Positions 34,150 through 43,019 are shown, counted from the first letter of the stretch. The stretch: DNA of 64,000 bases from Gordonia amarae NBRC 15530 (GCF_000241345.1 NZ_BAED01000050.1:62001-126000), one strand, 5' to 3'. A program made the numbers and translations. The notes: generated from the sequence alone by a model not told the origin.

Positions 34150-34503
34150 GGTGGTCTCCGGGAGGAAGGGCCGAGCAGGGTGTCTACTCGGATGAATCAA
34201 TGTTCACACATAGTAGACACCCGGATTGTTTCGGGTCTGTTACCGACCAGTGAGTTGCTCGTGTCCTTCTTCGTCTCACCAGGTTTCGAGGCTCGCAAGC
34301 TCGCACCTCAACCAGCAAGTGGTTGACCGGCCGAGGCACCTCCGCCGCAAGCCACCTCCGCCGGTTGAGGTGTGAGGAGCGCAAGCCACCTCTGCTGGTT
34401 GAGGTGTGAGGAGCGCAAGCGACGAGCCTCGAAACCCCGCAAGACGACGATGTCGTCTCACCAGGTTCCGAGGCTCGTCGGGATAACACCTCAGCGAGGG
34501 GCG
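34150..34503. repeat. Compound family B repeat in the amt-glutamine synthetase gap
   Basis: The gap is filled at 34272-34480 by several partial family B units. They include two tandem GGTTGAGGTGTGAGGAGCGC units (34363 and 34398 regions), an inward right half near 34272-34315, and another GAGCCTCGAAACCCCGC / CCAGGTTCCGAGGCTCGTCG pair at 34424-34480. The element seems to have inserted or recombined repeatedly here. The promoter-proximal part 34150-34270 is unremarkable. Confidence 0.75.
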
Positions 34504-35847
34504 CTACGTGGTGCTTGTCCTGGCCGGTGCCGCCGCATCCATCGTCGCGATCCGGCTCGCCGACGCCGCGGTCAGTCCACCGTGGCCGACACCCGCGGCC
34601 GGGATCTCGTAGGCCGACTCGGCATGGATGATCGGGTCGAGGCCCTCCATCTCGGTCTCGTCGTCGACGCGCAGGCCCATCGTCTTGTCGATGGCCTTGG
34701 CGATCAGGTAGGTCATGATGAACGAGAACGCGCAGGTGATGGCGATACCGGCGAGCTCGCGCCAGAGGATGTCCCAGTCACCGCCGAGCAGGATGCCGCG
34801 CACACCTGCCGGCGCCGACTCGGAGGCGAACAGCACCACGCAGAGGGTGCCGACGATGCCGCCGACGCCGTGGACGGCGAACGCGTCGAGTGCGTCGTCG
34901 ACCTTGACCTTGCCCTTGAGGCTGAGCAGGAAGGCCACCACGGCACCGGCGAAGATGCCGACGCCGAGCGCGCCGATCGGGCTCATGGCATTGGCCGAGG
35001 GGGTGATGCCGACGAGGCCGGAGATGGCGCCGGTCATCAGGCCGAGCGAGGTGACGTGCCCCTCGCGGATCCGCTCGATGACGCAGAAGCCGATCATCCC
35101 GGCGCTGCCGGCGAGCAGCGAGTTGACGATCACGAACTGCGCCAGGAAGTTCGCACCGAGCGCACAGCTGCCGTTGAAGCCGAGCCAGCCGAACCACAGG
35201 ATGCCGCCGCCGAGCAGGGCCATCGGAACGTTGTTGGGGCGCTCGACCTTACGCTTGCGCGAACCGATCACCAGCGCCAGCGCGAGCGCCGCGACACCGG
35301 AGTTCATGTGCACGGCGGTACCACCGGCGTAGTCGTGGATCTTGATGTCGTTCAGCAGGAATCCGCCCTGGAAGCCGTCCTCGCCGTCGGCCGAGAACAC
35401 CCAGTGCGCCATCGGGAAGTACACGAGCGTCAGCCAGATCGGGGCGAACACCAGCCAGGCGGTGAACTTCATCCGGCTGGCGGCGCCGGAGGCCACGATG
35501 GCGATGGTGATGGCGGCGAACAGGATGAACCAGCCGGCGAAGTAGATCGGCTGCGTGGTGCCGCTGCCGTCGTCGGCCTGGAAACCCTGCAGGCCCAGGT
35601 AGTCGATCGGGTTGCCGATGAAACCACCGCCGATCGAGTCGCCGGAGACCAGGCCGTAGCCATACAGGACGTACAGCACGCTGGTGATACCGAGGGTCGA
35701 CAGGACCATGGTCATCACGTTGAGAACGTTTCGGGCGCCGACCATTCCGCCGTAGTAGAAGGCCAGGCCGGGGAACATGAGCAGGACAAGCGCGAATGCC
35801 GCGAGCATCCAGGCCAGGTCGCCGTTGGCGGCGATCACGGGATCCAT
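34504..35847 (-). CDS. amt: Ammonium transporter (Amt/Mep/Rh)
   Basis: 447 aa from ATG 35847 with GAGGTAG upstream, eleven transmembrane helices. HDYAGGTAVHMNSG and FAVHGVGGIVGTL carry the twin pore histidines; FYYGGMVGARNVLN and CVIERIREGH are also standard. Amt moves ammonium (and in some cases methylammonium) into the cell. Its place between the oxygenase genes and the amine ligase gene suggests uptake of the nitrogen substrate or recovery of released ammonium. No PII gene is adjacent. Confidence 0.93.
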   Translation of the reverse strand: MDPVIAANGDLAWMLAAFALVLLMFPGLAFYYGGMVGARNVLNVMTMVLSTLGITSVLYVLYGYGLVSGDSIGGGFIGNPIDYLGLQGFQADDGSGTTQPIYFAGWFILFAAITIAIVASGAASRMKFTAWLVFAPIWLTLVYFPMAHWVFSADGEDGFQGGFLLNDIKIHDYAGGTAVHMNSGVAALALALVIGSRKRKVERPNNVPMALLGGGILWFGWLGFNGSCALGANFLAQFVIVNSLLAGSAGMIGFCVIERIREGHVTSLGLMTGAISGLVGITPSANAMSPIGALGVGIFAGAVVAFLLSLKGKVKVDDALDAFAVHGVGGIVGTLCVVLFASESAPAGVRGILLGGDWDILWRELAGIAITCAFSFIMTYLIAKAIDKTMGLRVDDETEMEGLDPIIHAESAYEIPAAGVGHGGLTAASASRIATMDAAAPARTSTT

Positions 35848-35905
35848 AAGAGCTACCTCACGGGGGTTGTCGGTCAGGGGTGCGGGGTTGTGACGTGGTG
35901 CGGGT

Positions 35906-36943
35906 TCAGCGATCCCGCAGGAATGCGACAACGTCGTCGCGGTAGTGCAGAAAGCCTTTGTAGGCGGCGATACTCTCGTCGAGGGTTTCGATGACCAGCG
36001 CGAGCTGATCGGCCCACTCCGGGATCCGCTTGACATCGTCGAGCGAGGCCATGAAGGTGCGGATATTGAAGGTTACCGCACCCGACATCGGAAGGCGGAT
36101 AAAGTGCTCCAGCTCAATTCTGAGCCGGGCACGGCCGAAGTCACGTTCGCCGAGCATCGTGTCGATGTCCGACGACCATTCGGGCAACTCCTCCAGGCTC
36201 ACGTCGAGCTTGTGCGAGTCGGAGGCCGACAAAGTCCAGTTGACCCGGCGGTACACCTGGTCGGCGGGCAGTCGGCGTAGGAACATCTCGGCACGGTCGA
36301 CCACCCCGTCGCGGATGAGTCCCGGTACGGGAGCGTGGATCTGGTACATGTCCATTCCCACGTCGAACGAGACGGACCAGGCGGCCGCGAAAGTGACGAT
36401 GCCGGCGTCGAAGTACAGCCTGCCGTCGCGTTCGATGACCAGCAGCAGGTCGTCGGGCACCTCGCGGGCGAGGAAGTCGAGCGGCCCGCCGGGTATCGAC
36501 GACCAGTCCCCGAGCGTGAACTCCTGATCGGTGCCGAGAATGTCGTTGCGCCAATGGAATCTGGCCCTGCCGGTATCGGTCGAGCCCAGCTCGTCGAGGT
36601 GCATCAGGTCGGGGTAGGACAGCGCCAGGTCGCGCAGGTAGTACAGCAGCAGGTCCCAGCACGCCGGTTCCATGCCGGGCCGCACCCGGGTGCGCGACGG
36701 GTCGGCGTCGAGGATGCGCCGACGGTCGGCCATGTGGCTCGGATACTCGGCGCCGCCGAGATCCACCAGGTGCCTGCCCCATTCGCCGCCACGGGTGGGC
36801 CGCGGGACGCGGGCCGGCTCGACGTTGACGCTGTAGGAGAACTGTTCCAGCTCGTCGGGGAACGGCCACGGGATGCTGGCCAGATGGTCGACCGGCTGCT
36901 CCAGGTATTCCCTTGCCGCCTTGCTCAATTCGGTTGTGGTCAC
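35906..36943 (-). CDS. Heme-dependent oxidative N-demethylase alpha subunit (DUF3445), system 1
   Basis: 345 aa from GTG 36943, overlapping the preceding stop by four bases. PFPDELEQFSYSVNVEPARV, WDLLLYYLRDLALSYPDLM and SFDVGMDMYQIHAPVPGLI are DUF3445 blocks; the His in IHAPVPG is shared with the second copy. The family (HODM alpha/Dmm-type) is a PAS-derived heme oxygenase that removes N-methyl groups from dimethylamine, with electrons from the neighbouring ferredoxin-type reductase. Only ~40 percent similarity to the second copy by eye suggests different substrates. Confidence 0.83.
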   Translation of the reverse strand: MTTTELSKAAREYLEQPVDHLASIPWPFPDELEQFSYSVNVEPARVPRPTRGGEWGRHLVDLGGAEYPSHMADRRRILDADPSRTRVRPGMEPACWDLLLYYLRDLALSYPDLMHLDELGSTDTGRARFHWRNDILGTDQEFTLGDWSSIPGGPLDFLAREVPDDLLLVIERDGRLYFDAGIVTFAAAWSVSFDVGMDMYQIHAPVPGLIRDGVVDRAEMFLRRLPADQVYRRVNWTLSASDSHKLDVSLEELPEWSSDIDTMLGERDFGRARLRIELEHFIRLPMSGAVTFNIRTFMASLDDVKRIPEWADQLALVIETLDESIAAYKGFLHYRDDVVAFLRDR

Positions 36944-37935
36944 AGGTCCACCTCGATATCGGTTCCGCGGGAGACGCAGCACAGCATGATGTCGCCCGCG
37001 GCTCGTTCGTCATCGCTGAGCACCAGGTCGCGGTGGGTGATCTCACCCGAGCGGACCGGGATGCGGCATTCGCCGCACACGCCCTGCCGGCACAGATTTG
37101 CCACGGGCACACCGCTTTCGAGCAGTCGCTGCAGCAGCGACACCCCGGCGGGAACCTGGATCTCCGCACCCGTGGAGGCCAGGCGCGCGGTGAACGGTTC
37201 ACCGGCGTCCTGTTCAGGGGCGGTGAAGCGTTCCAGATGCACCCGCGCCGACGGCCAGCCCGCCTGCGCGGCCAGTTCGGTGTAGGCCTGGAGCAGCGGA
37301 CCGGGCCCACACGCGTAGGCGTGGGTACCGAATCGTTGCTGCGCCAGCCGTTCCCGCAGCACGGCCACGGTGTCCTCGACACTCTGCGCCTCGAACAGGG
37401 CGATGCCGGAACCTGCGGCCATCGCCCGCAGCTCATCGAGGTGCGCGGCATGCCCGGGCCGGTACGAGTACACGATCTCGGCGGTGCCGCCGTCACGGAC
37501 CAGGGCTTTGGCGTGCGAGAGCACCGGCGTGACGCCGATACCGCCGGCCACCAGCAGCGCGTGCCGCTGGTCGCCGATGGGCGCGAACATCGAACGCGGA
37601 CCCTCGATCTCGACGATAATCCCGGGTACGAGATGATCGTGCAGCCAGTCCGAGCCACCGCCCTCGCCGCGGCGCAGCACCGAGATGGCATAGCTGGTGG
37701 GGTACATGCCGTCGTCGACGAGCGAGTAGGCGTTGCGGTGGCCACCGTCCTCTCCGGTGGTGATGATGATGTGGCTGCCGGGCGCGAACGGGGTGAGCAC
37801 CGATCCGTCGAGTGCCTCGAACCGGAAATGCTTGATACTGTCGGTCAATTCGGTGATCTCGATGACCCGCATCTCACGCGCCCCGGTCGCATACCCCGGA
37901 TGCAGATGTCCTGGGGAGACTTCCGCGGTGGTCAT
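36940..37935 (-). CDS. Flavin/2Fe-2S oxygenase reductase, system 1
   Basis: 331 aa. FMN/FAD-binding ferredoxin reductase domain (RNAYSLVDDG, LLVAGGIGVTPVLSHAKALV, YACGPGPLLQAYTELA) followed by a plant-type ferredoxin with the Cys pattern CRQGVCGECRIPV and a final Cys in IMLCC. This is the phthalate dioxygenase reductase/VanB layout. It delivers NAD(P)H electrons to the adjacent heme oxygenase. Both its ends overlap neighbouring genes by four bases, so expression is strictly coupled. Confidence 0.9.
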   Translation of the reverse strand: MTTAEVSPGHLHPGYATGAREMRVIEITELTDSIKHFRFEALDGSVLTPFAPGSHIIITTGEDGGHRNAYSLVDDGMYPTSYAISVLRRGEGGGSDWLHDHLVPGIIVEIEGPRSMFAPIGDQRHALLVAGGIGVTPVLSHAKALVRDGGTAEIVYSYRPGHAAHLDELRAMAAGSGIALFEAQSVEDTVAVLRERLAQQRFGTHAYACGPGPLLQAYTELAAQAGWPSARVHLERFTAPEQDAGEPFTARLASTGAEIQVPAGVSLLQRLLESGVPVANLCRQGVCGECRIPVRSGEITHRDLVLSDDERAAGDIMLCCVSRGTDIEVDL

Positions 37936-39473
37936 GACGACGCCTCCTCCCCCGCCGCCGACGCCAGGAAGCTGCCCAGCCGGGGCGCGTGATGGGCGTG
38001 GATCTCCACTCGCCGCGCACAGCCGGGGCACTCGACGACGCCGCCGGGTGCGCCGATGACGCGGTGGGTGTCGCGGCAGTGCGCGCAGTACATCGGCAGA
38101 TCGCTCAGGTCGGTGACGAAGGCTGTCAGCTCGGCGGAGATCGCCCCCGCGTCGTACGCCCAGGCAAGTGCCGTCATCACGTTGTACTGCGACCCGGTGA
38201 CCAGAATCCTGCTGCCGGTGCGTAATTCGTTGTACGTCTGACGTAGCGACGCGGCGTCGGCCGCGGTGGTCAGCGAGTCCAGGACCAGTAGCCGGGTCGG
38301 GCCGGCGCTTTCGGCGGTGCGCACCCAGGTGCGTGCGGCGTGTGCGGTTCGTGGCTCCTGCCCGATCGACACGATCAGGAACGAAGCCCCGCTCACGTCC
38401 ACCTCCGGCGGCATCGCCGGCCACTCGGGCAACCCCGGTGATGGAGTAACAGGCTCGGTCACAACAGCTTCGGGCACAACGGACTCACCCGCGGCCGCGA
38501 GCCACTGCGCCGCCCGGTCCCGGTACTTGATGATGCCCTTGTAATCGGCCATGTCGTCGGGCAGCTCGGCGAACACCTTCGCTGCCCGCGCCCGCCACGG
38601 TTCCACTGTCGCCAGCTCTTCCAGCGGCAGCATGTACGTGCGGATAAGGAACATCAACGCACCGGAGTCGGGCAGGCGGATCAGGTGCTGCACCTCCACC
38701 CGCAGGTGCACCAGCCGTCCGAACTCGTCGTCGGGTACGCATCGGATCATCTCGCGGTCGGGCCCCCAGTCGGGGTAGCGCTCGGTGGACACGTCCAGAC
38801 GACGCCCGATGGTCATGGTCCAGTTGGTGCGCCGGTACGGCTGGTGCGGCTGAAGCCTTTTCAGGAAGTCGTGGGCACGGGTGATCACGCCCTCCTTGCG
38901 CACCCGCGGCACCGGGCCGTGGATCTCCAGGAAGCTCATGCCGACGTCGAAGCCGAAACTCCAGTCGGCGGCGAAGGTCACCACCCCGGCGTCGACGTAG
39001 AGCTGATCATTGCGCTGGTCGAGCAGTGCGATGTCTTCCTGCACCTGGGAGGTGATGTACGCCAACGGTTCCTGACCGAGCGACGCCTCGTCACCGTACC
39101 GGAAGTCCCGGCATTCGCCGAGAAGCTCGTTGCGCCAGCGCCACTCGTCGCCGCCGAGCTGTTCCAGCGACATCTGCCCGGGATAGGCGGTGGCCAGCTC
39201 CCGCATCAGCGTCAGCAGGGCGTCCCAGGCCGCGGGCCGCATGTGCGGCAGGACGGCGTGCCGGGTGGGGTCGGCGGCCAGGATCTCGGCGCGTTCGGCG
39301 AGTTCGGCGCGGTAGTCATCGTCGATCTCGACGACCGCTGCGCCCCACTGCCCGGCGGCCGTCACATTGGGGCGGGCGGCCGGTTCGACGTTGGTGGAGT
39401 AGCGGTAGCGGTCCTCCGGAAAAGGAAAGGGGAAAGCCGCAATTCGCCCACTCATCGGCAGAACGGTGGTCAT
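37932..39473 (-). CDS. Fused heme N-demethylase alpha (DUF3445) and DmmA-like protein, system 2
   Basis: 513 aa from ATG 39473 with GGAGGT 6-7 bases upstream. Residues ~1-305 are a second DUF3445 domain (FPEDRYRYSTNVEPAA, FGFDVGMSFLEIHGPVPRV, YKGIIKYRDRAAQW). After a Pro-rich linker (~315-345), residues ~350-513 match DmmA-like dimethylamine monooxygenase subunits and end in a zinc ribbon with Cys463/Cys466 and a second CxxC about 20 residues later. The fusion links the oxygenase and its accessory subunit in one chain; the reductase gene 2 overlaps its start. Confidence 0.82.
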   Translation of the reverse strand: MTTVLPMSGRIAAFPFPFPEDRYRYSTNVEPAARPNVTAAGQWGAAVVEIDDDYRAELAERAEILAADPTRHAVLPHMRPAAWDALLTLMRELATAYPGQMSLEQLGGDEWRWRNELLGECRDFRYGDEASLGQEPLAYITSQVQEDIALLDQRNDQLYVDAGVVTFAADWSFGFDVGMSFLEIHGPVPRVRKEGVITRAHDFLKRLQPHQPYRRTNWTMTIGRRLDVSTERYPDWGPDREMIRCVPDDEFGRLVHLRVEVQHLIRLPDSGALMFLIRTYMLPLEELATVEPWRARAAKVFAELPDDMADYKGIIKYRDRAAQWLAAAGESVVPEAVVTEPVTPSPGLPEWPAMPPEVDVSGASFLIVSIGQEPRTAHAARTWVRTAESAGPTRLLVLDSLTTAADAASLRQTYNELRTGSRILVTGSQYNVMTALAWAYDAGAISAELTAFVTDLSDLPMYCAHCRDTHRVIGAPGGVVECPGCARRVEIHAHHAPRLGSFLASAAGEEASS

Positions 39474-40432
39474 AGCGGAACCTCCAGGGTGCATCCGGCA
39501 GCTGCTCGGGACACGCAGGGCATGATCACGTCGCCCGCGTGCTTTTCCTCGTCACTGAGGTAGTGGTCTCGGTGCAGCGGCGTACCGCTCGTGACCGGGA
39601 TGCGGCATTCACCGCACACCCCTTGGCGGCACAGGTTGCGGACCTCGATACCACCGGTTTCCAACGCCTCGAGCATGCTGACGCCCGATGAGACACTGAG
39701 AATACGGCCGTCCGATCCGAGCCGCACCTCGAACGGTTCGCCCGGGTCGAGGGCGTCGGTGCCGAACAACTCGGCATGGATCCGGGAGCGCGGCCAGCCC
39801 CCCACTTCCGCCGCCTCGACAACGCCGTCGATCATGGCGGAGGGACCACAGACGTAGAGGTGGGTGCCGACAGGCTGACCTCGCAGTGCGGTGGCCAGTC
39901 GGGAGATGAATGCGTCACGGCTGGTGAAGGTTTCGATCTCACAGTCCGCACCGTCGGACAGTGCGGCGAGGTCATCGAGGTGGGCGGGACTTACCTCGCG
40001 GTGGACATAGAGCACCTGGCTGGTGCGCCCCCAGCGGCGTGCGGCGCGCAGGTGCGAGATCATCGGTGTGATCCCGATCCCACCGGCGATGAGCAGGTGT
40101 TTGCGGGCGGCGGCGAGCGGCGCGAACGCCGATCGGGGCATGATCACCTCCACACTGTCACCGACCGAGAGTTCGTCATGCAGCCAGCGCGATCCGCCGT
40201 TGCCACCGGCCACCCGCAGCACCGAGATGCTGTATTCGGTGGGTGCGGTGCCGTCGGAGGTGAGGCTGTAGGCGTTGGTGCGTTCGCCCGCCCGCACCAC
40301 CAGGTGGCTGCCGGCGACGAAGGCGGGCAGGGGCGCGCCGTCGGGTGCGGCGAAGGTGAACGAACGGATGTCGCCGGATTGGTCGGTGATGTCGCGCACC
40401 ACGAGCGTCGCGGCGCCGCCGGCCCAACTCAT
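39470..40432 (-). CDS. Flavin/2Fe-2S oxygenase reductase, system 2
   Basis: 320 aa. Same architecture as the system 1 reductase: flavin site TNAYSLTSDG, nucleotide site LLIAGGIGITPMISHLRAA, LYVCGPSAMIDGVVEA, then ferredoxin CRQGVCGECRIPV with the last Cys in IMPCVSR. It overlaps genes on both sides by four bases. Two such reductases in one run argue for two separate electron chains rather than one shared donor. Confidence 0.9.
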   Translation of the reverse strand: MSWAGGAATLVVRDITDQSGDIRSFTFAAPDGAPLPAFVAGSHLVVRAGERTNAYSLTSDGTAPTEYSISVLRVAGGNGGSRWLHDELSVGDSVEVIMPRSAFAPLAAARKHLLIAGGIGITPMISHLRAARRWGRTSQVLYVHREVSPAHLDDLAALSDGADCEIETFTSRDAFISRLATALRGQPVGTHLYVCGPSAMIDGVVEAAEVGGWPRSRIHAELFGTDALDPGEPFEVRLGSDGRILSVSSGVSMLEALETGGIEVRNLCRQGVCGECRIPVTSGTPLHRDHYLSDEEKHAGDVIMPCVSRAAAGCTLEVPL

Positions 40433-40968
40433 GTTCCCTCCCTGACGGTTTCGGCATCAACCATGAAGCCGAGGTAGGAACCCTTCCGCCGGGACACGTG
40501 GTAGTAGACGAGCAGACCGCGCCCGCAACCGGCGCACGGCACCACGTCGTCGATGCCGGCGTCGGCCGTGGTGGTGGCCCGGCAATGCGAGCAGAACACC
40601 TTGATCGGTCCGGACCCGGTTGCCGAGACGTGGATTTCGTCGTCTTCCAGCCCCGCCCGCAGGGCGTGCGCACGCACCGTCAGGCAGTCACCGGCCGGCC
40701 CGGCGACGAGCAGCCGCACCCCCACCGTCGACGCCGCGAGCGCCGAATCGAGTGGGGCGAGCGCGTCGTCGGCGGTGTCGGCGGTGATCAGGGTGACCGG
40801 AACCGGCCGGCCGACGGCGTCCTGCCACCGGTTGGCCAGTTCGGTCCCCGGCCCGCCGATGCCGGCGACAATATAGGCGGCGCCGCTGCCGTCGGGCAGT
40901 TCGGCACCGGAATCATCTTGTACCCGAGCCCATTCCGGGACACTCGAGTATTCGAGCTGGGTGGTCAT
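40429..40968 (-). CDS. Stand-alone DmmA-like monooxygenase subunit
   Basis: 179 aa. YIVAGIGGPGTELANRWQDA and LLVAGPAGDCLTVRAHALRA resemble the C-terminal half of the fusion protein at 37932. The zinc ribbon is CSHCRATTTADAGIDDVVPC followed by AGCG, then YYHVSRRKGSYLGFM. In characterised dimethylamine monooxygenases such a subunit completes the complex. It is likely the partner of one of the DUF3445 proteins; the stand-alone form would serve the unfused system 1. Confidence 0.75.
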   Translation of the reverse strand: MTTQLEYSSVPEWARVQDDSGAELPDGSGAAYIVAGIGGPGTELANRWQDAVGRPVPVTLITADTADDALAPLDSALAASTVGVRLLVAGPAGDCLTVRAHALRAGLEDDEIHVSATGSGPIKVFCSHCRATTTADAGIDDVVPCAGCGRGLLVYYHVSRRKGSYLGFMVDAETVREGT

Positions 40969-40971
40969 CGA

Positions 40972-41376
40972 TCAGAGCAGGGTGGCGTCGCGGTGGCCGC
41001 AGTAGTACGCCAGCGCCCGATCGGGGGTGCTGAAGTAGATCTTGGAGCCCTTCGGGAAGAAGATGGCGTCCTTGGCCTTGGCGACGATCTTCTGGCCGGT
41101 TTCCTTGTTCTCCAGCAGGAACTCGCCCTCGAGCACGATCTTCATCTCGTCGTACTGGTACTCGTAGTACAGCGGGGCGTCGGTGTGGTTGAGCTCGAAG
41201 TAGCCGCTGCACATCACGCTGCCGTCGGGGTTCTCGTAGACGTCGCCGATGTAGCCGTCGGTGCCCGGGTACTCCTCCTCGGGCATCTTGGGCAGGTTCT
41301 CGTAGGCGCCGCTGGTGACCCGGAACGGGAGCGCTTCGGTCGGTGTCGTTTCAGACTGGGTCGCTTCGATGGTCAT
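40972..41376 (-). CDS. Cupin-domain protein at the head of the amine operon
   Basis: 134 aa. YFELNHTDAPLYYEYQYDEM, VLEGEFLLENKETGQKIVAK and DAIFFPKGSKIYFSTPDRAL define a single cupin domain of the EutQ-like type. The role is unknown: a substrate-binding, isomerising or metal-handling partner. It is the first gene of the coupled run, three bases ahead of the DmmA-like gene, so it is likely produced in stoichiometric amounts. Confidence 0.8.
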   Translation of the reverse strand: MTIEATQSETTPTEALPFRVTSGAYENLPKMPEEEYPGTDGYIGDVYENPDGSVMCSGYFELNHTDAPLYYEYQYDEMKIVLEGEFLLENKETGQKIVAKAKDAIFFPKGSKIYFSTPDRALAYYCGHRDATLL

Positions 41377-41466
41377 GGCAATCTCCTTGGATGTTTCGCC
41401 TGGGGGACCGAGTAACGAGAGGAAACTCTGTCATCCACTATGAAACAGTGGGAGTATTGCCGGAAT

Positions 41467-41507
41467 GTGACGCCGGTGTTGACAATCGCGTCATACACCG
41501 GCGTCAC
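41467..41507. terminator. Hairpin after the monooxygenase gene
   Basis: GTGACGCCGGTG (41467-41478) and CACCGGCGTCAC (41496-41507) are perfect 12-base arms around 17 bases. It lies 10 bases beyond the stop of the Baeyer-Villiger gene and ~90 bases before the cupin start, so it separates the two transcription units or serves as operator for the cupin promoter. TTGACA at 41480-41485 in the loop resembles a -35 box on the plus strand. Confidence 0.55.
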
Positions 41508-41516
41508 CGAGTGAGG

Positions 41517-43019
41517 TCAGCTCGCCTGAGCCACCGCTTCCTTCCCCTGCGACACCGCCGGGACGGGACGGCCGTACCGCAACGCCGGATCGTCGAAGGC
41601 GTTCTTCTTCAGCACCCGGCGGTCGTGGTAGTAGCTCATCGACATCCGCCACGGACCCGACTCACCCTGCCTCGGCAGTCGGCTCGCGGCGCGCTGCACA
41701 TACCCGGCGCCGAAGTCGATGGCCGGCAGCGTCGGCATCGACGGGTCGGCGACCGGCCGCACCGACGTGAGGCCGCGCTCGTCCATATGTCCGATGAGCC
41801 GGCACAGGTAGTCGCAGATGAGTCCCACCTTGAGCGTCCACGACGAGTTGGTGTAGCCGAACGAGAGCACGAAGTTGGGGATGCCGCTGAGCATCGCGCC
41901 CTTGTAGATCACCGAATCCGACAGGATGACCGGCGTGCCGTCGACGGACAGGTCGATGCCGTCGAGGAGGCTCAGGTTGAGGCCGGTCGCGGTGACGATG
42001 ATGTCGGCGGGCAGTTCGGTTCCGCTCGTGAGCTTGATCCCGGTCTCGGTGAACGTCTCGATGTGGTCGGTCACCACCGAGGCGCTGCCGTCGGACAGCG
42101 CGGTGTAGAGGTCGCCGTCGGGCACCACGCACAGCCGCTGGTCCCACGGATCGTAGGGCGGGTTGAAGTGGGTGTCGACGGGGAAGTCCTTGGGCAGCCG
42201 GCTCTTGTTGACCGCGCGGATGATGCGGCGGGCGGTCTTGGGGAACCGCATGCAGCCTTCGTAGAGGGCGCGCTGGCGGGCGATGTTCTTGGCCCGGCCC
42301 ACCCGGTAGGCGACGCTGTCGCCGAAGGCCGACCGCAGCGCGTTGACCATCGTGTCCTCGCGGCCGAGCGGCACCACATAGGTGGGGGTGCGCTGCAGCA
42401 TCGTCACGTGGGCGGCGGACTTGGCCATCGACGGCACCAGGGTGACCGCGGTGGCACCGCTGCCGATCACCACGACGCGCTTACCGGCGTAGTCGAGATC
42501 CGCGGGCCACTGCTGCGGATGCACGATGGTGCCGGTGAAGCGTTCCTCGCCGGGGAACTCGGGCCGGTGACCCGCGCTGTACTTGTAGTAGCCCGCCCCG
42601 GAGAACACCCACGACGCCGCGACCGTGCTGCGCTCACCGGTGTCGATGCGCTCGATCTCGACGAGCCAGCGGCAGCTTTCCGACGACCAGTTCGCGGCGA
42701 CGACTCGCTGCCCGTACCGGATACGGTCGGCGAAACCGTACTCGTCGACGGTCTCGTGCAGGTAGGCCAGGATGCGGTCGGCGTCGGCGATGGCCTGGGT
42801 GTCGCGCCACGGCTTGAAGTCGTAGGCGAAGGTCAGCAGGTCACTGTCGGACCGGATGCCCGGATACCGGAACAGATCCCACGTGCCGCCGGCGCTCTCC
42901 CGCGATTCGATGATGGTGAACGACTTACCCGGCAACTTCCTGGTCAGCTGCGCTGCGGCGCCGATCCCGGAGATTCCGGCGCCGATGATCAGAACGTCGA
43001 CGGTGTCTGGCTGCGACAT
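41517..43019 (-). CDS. Flavin-containing (Baeyer-Villiger type) monooxygenase
   Basis: 500 aa. FAD motif LIIGAGISGIGAAAQLTRKL, NADPH motif VVIGSGATAVTLVPSMAKSA and between them FTGTIVHPQQWP, which fits the BVMO fingerprint FxGxxxHxxxWP. It resembles the EthA/alicyclic ketone monooxygenase group and uses NADPH and oxygen to insert oxygen into ketones or oxidise N and S atoms. Here it could act on a product of amine dealkylation, but the hairpin after it suggests a separate transcript. It is divergent from the PucR gene. Confidence 0.9.
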   Translation of the reverse strand: MSQPDTVDVLIIGAGISGIGAAAQLTRKLPGKSFTIIESRESAGGTWDLFRYPGIRSDSDLLTFAYDFKPWRDTQAIADADRILAYLHETVDEYGFADRIRYGQRVVAANWSSESCRWLVEIERIDTGERSTVAASWVFSGAGYYKYSAGHRPEFPGEERFTGTIVHPQQWPADLDYAGKRVVVIGSGATAVTLVPSMAKSAAHVTMLQRTPTYVVPLGREDTMVNALRSAFGDSVAYRVGRAKNIARQRALYEGCMRFPKTARRIIRAVNKSRLPKDFPVDTHFNPPYDPWDQRLCVVPDGDLYTALSDGSASVVTDHIETFTETGIKLTSGTELPADIIVTATGLNLSLLDGIDLSVDGTPVILSDSVIYKGAMLSGIPNFVLSFGYTNSSWTLKVGLICDYLCRLIGHMDERGLTSVRPVADPSMPTLPAIDFGAGYVQRAASRLPRQGESGPWRMSMSYYHDRRVLKKNAFDDPALRYGRPVPAVSQGKEAVAQAS

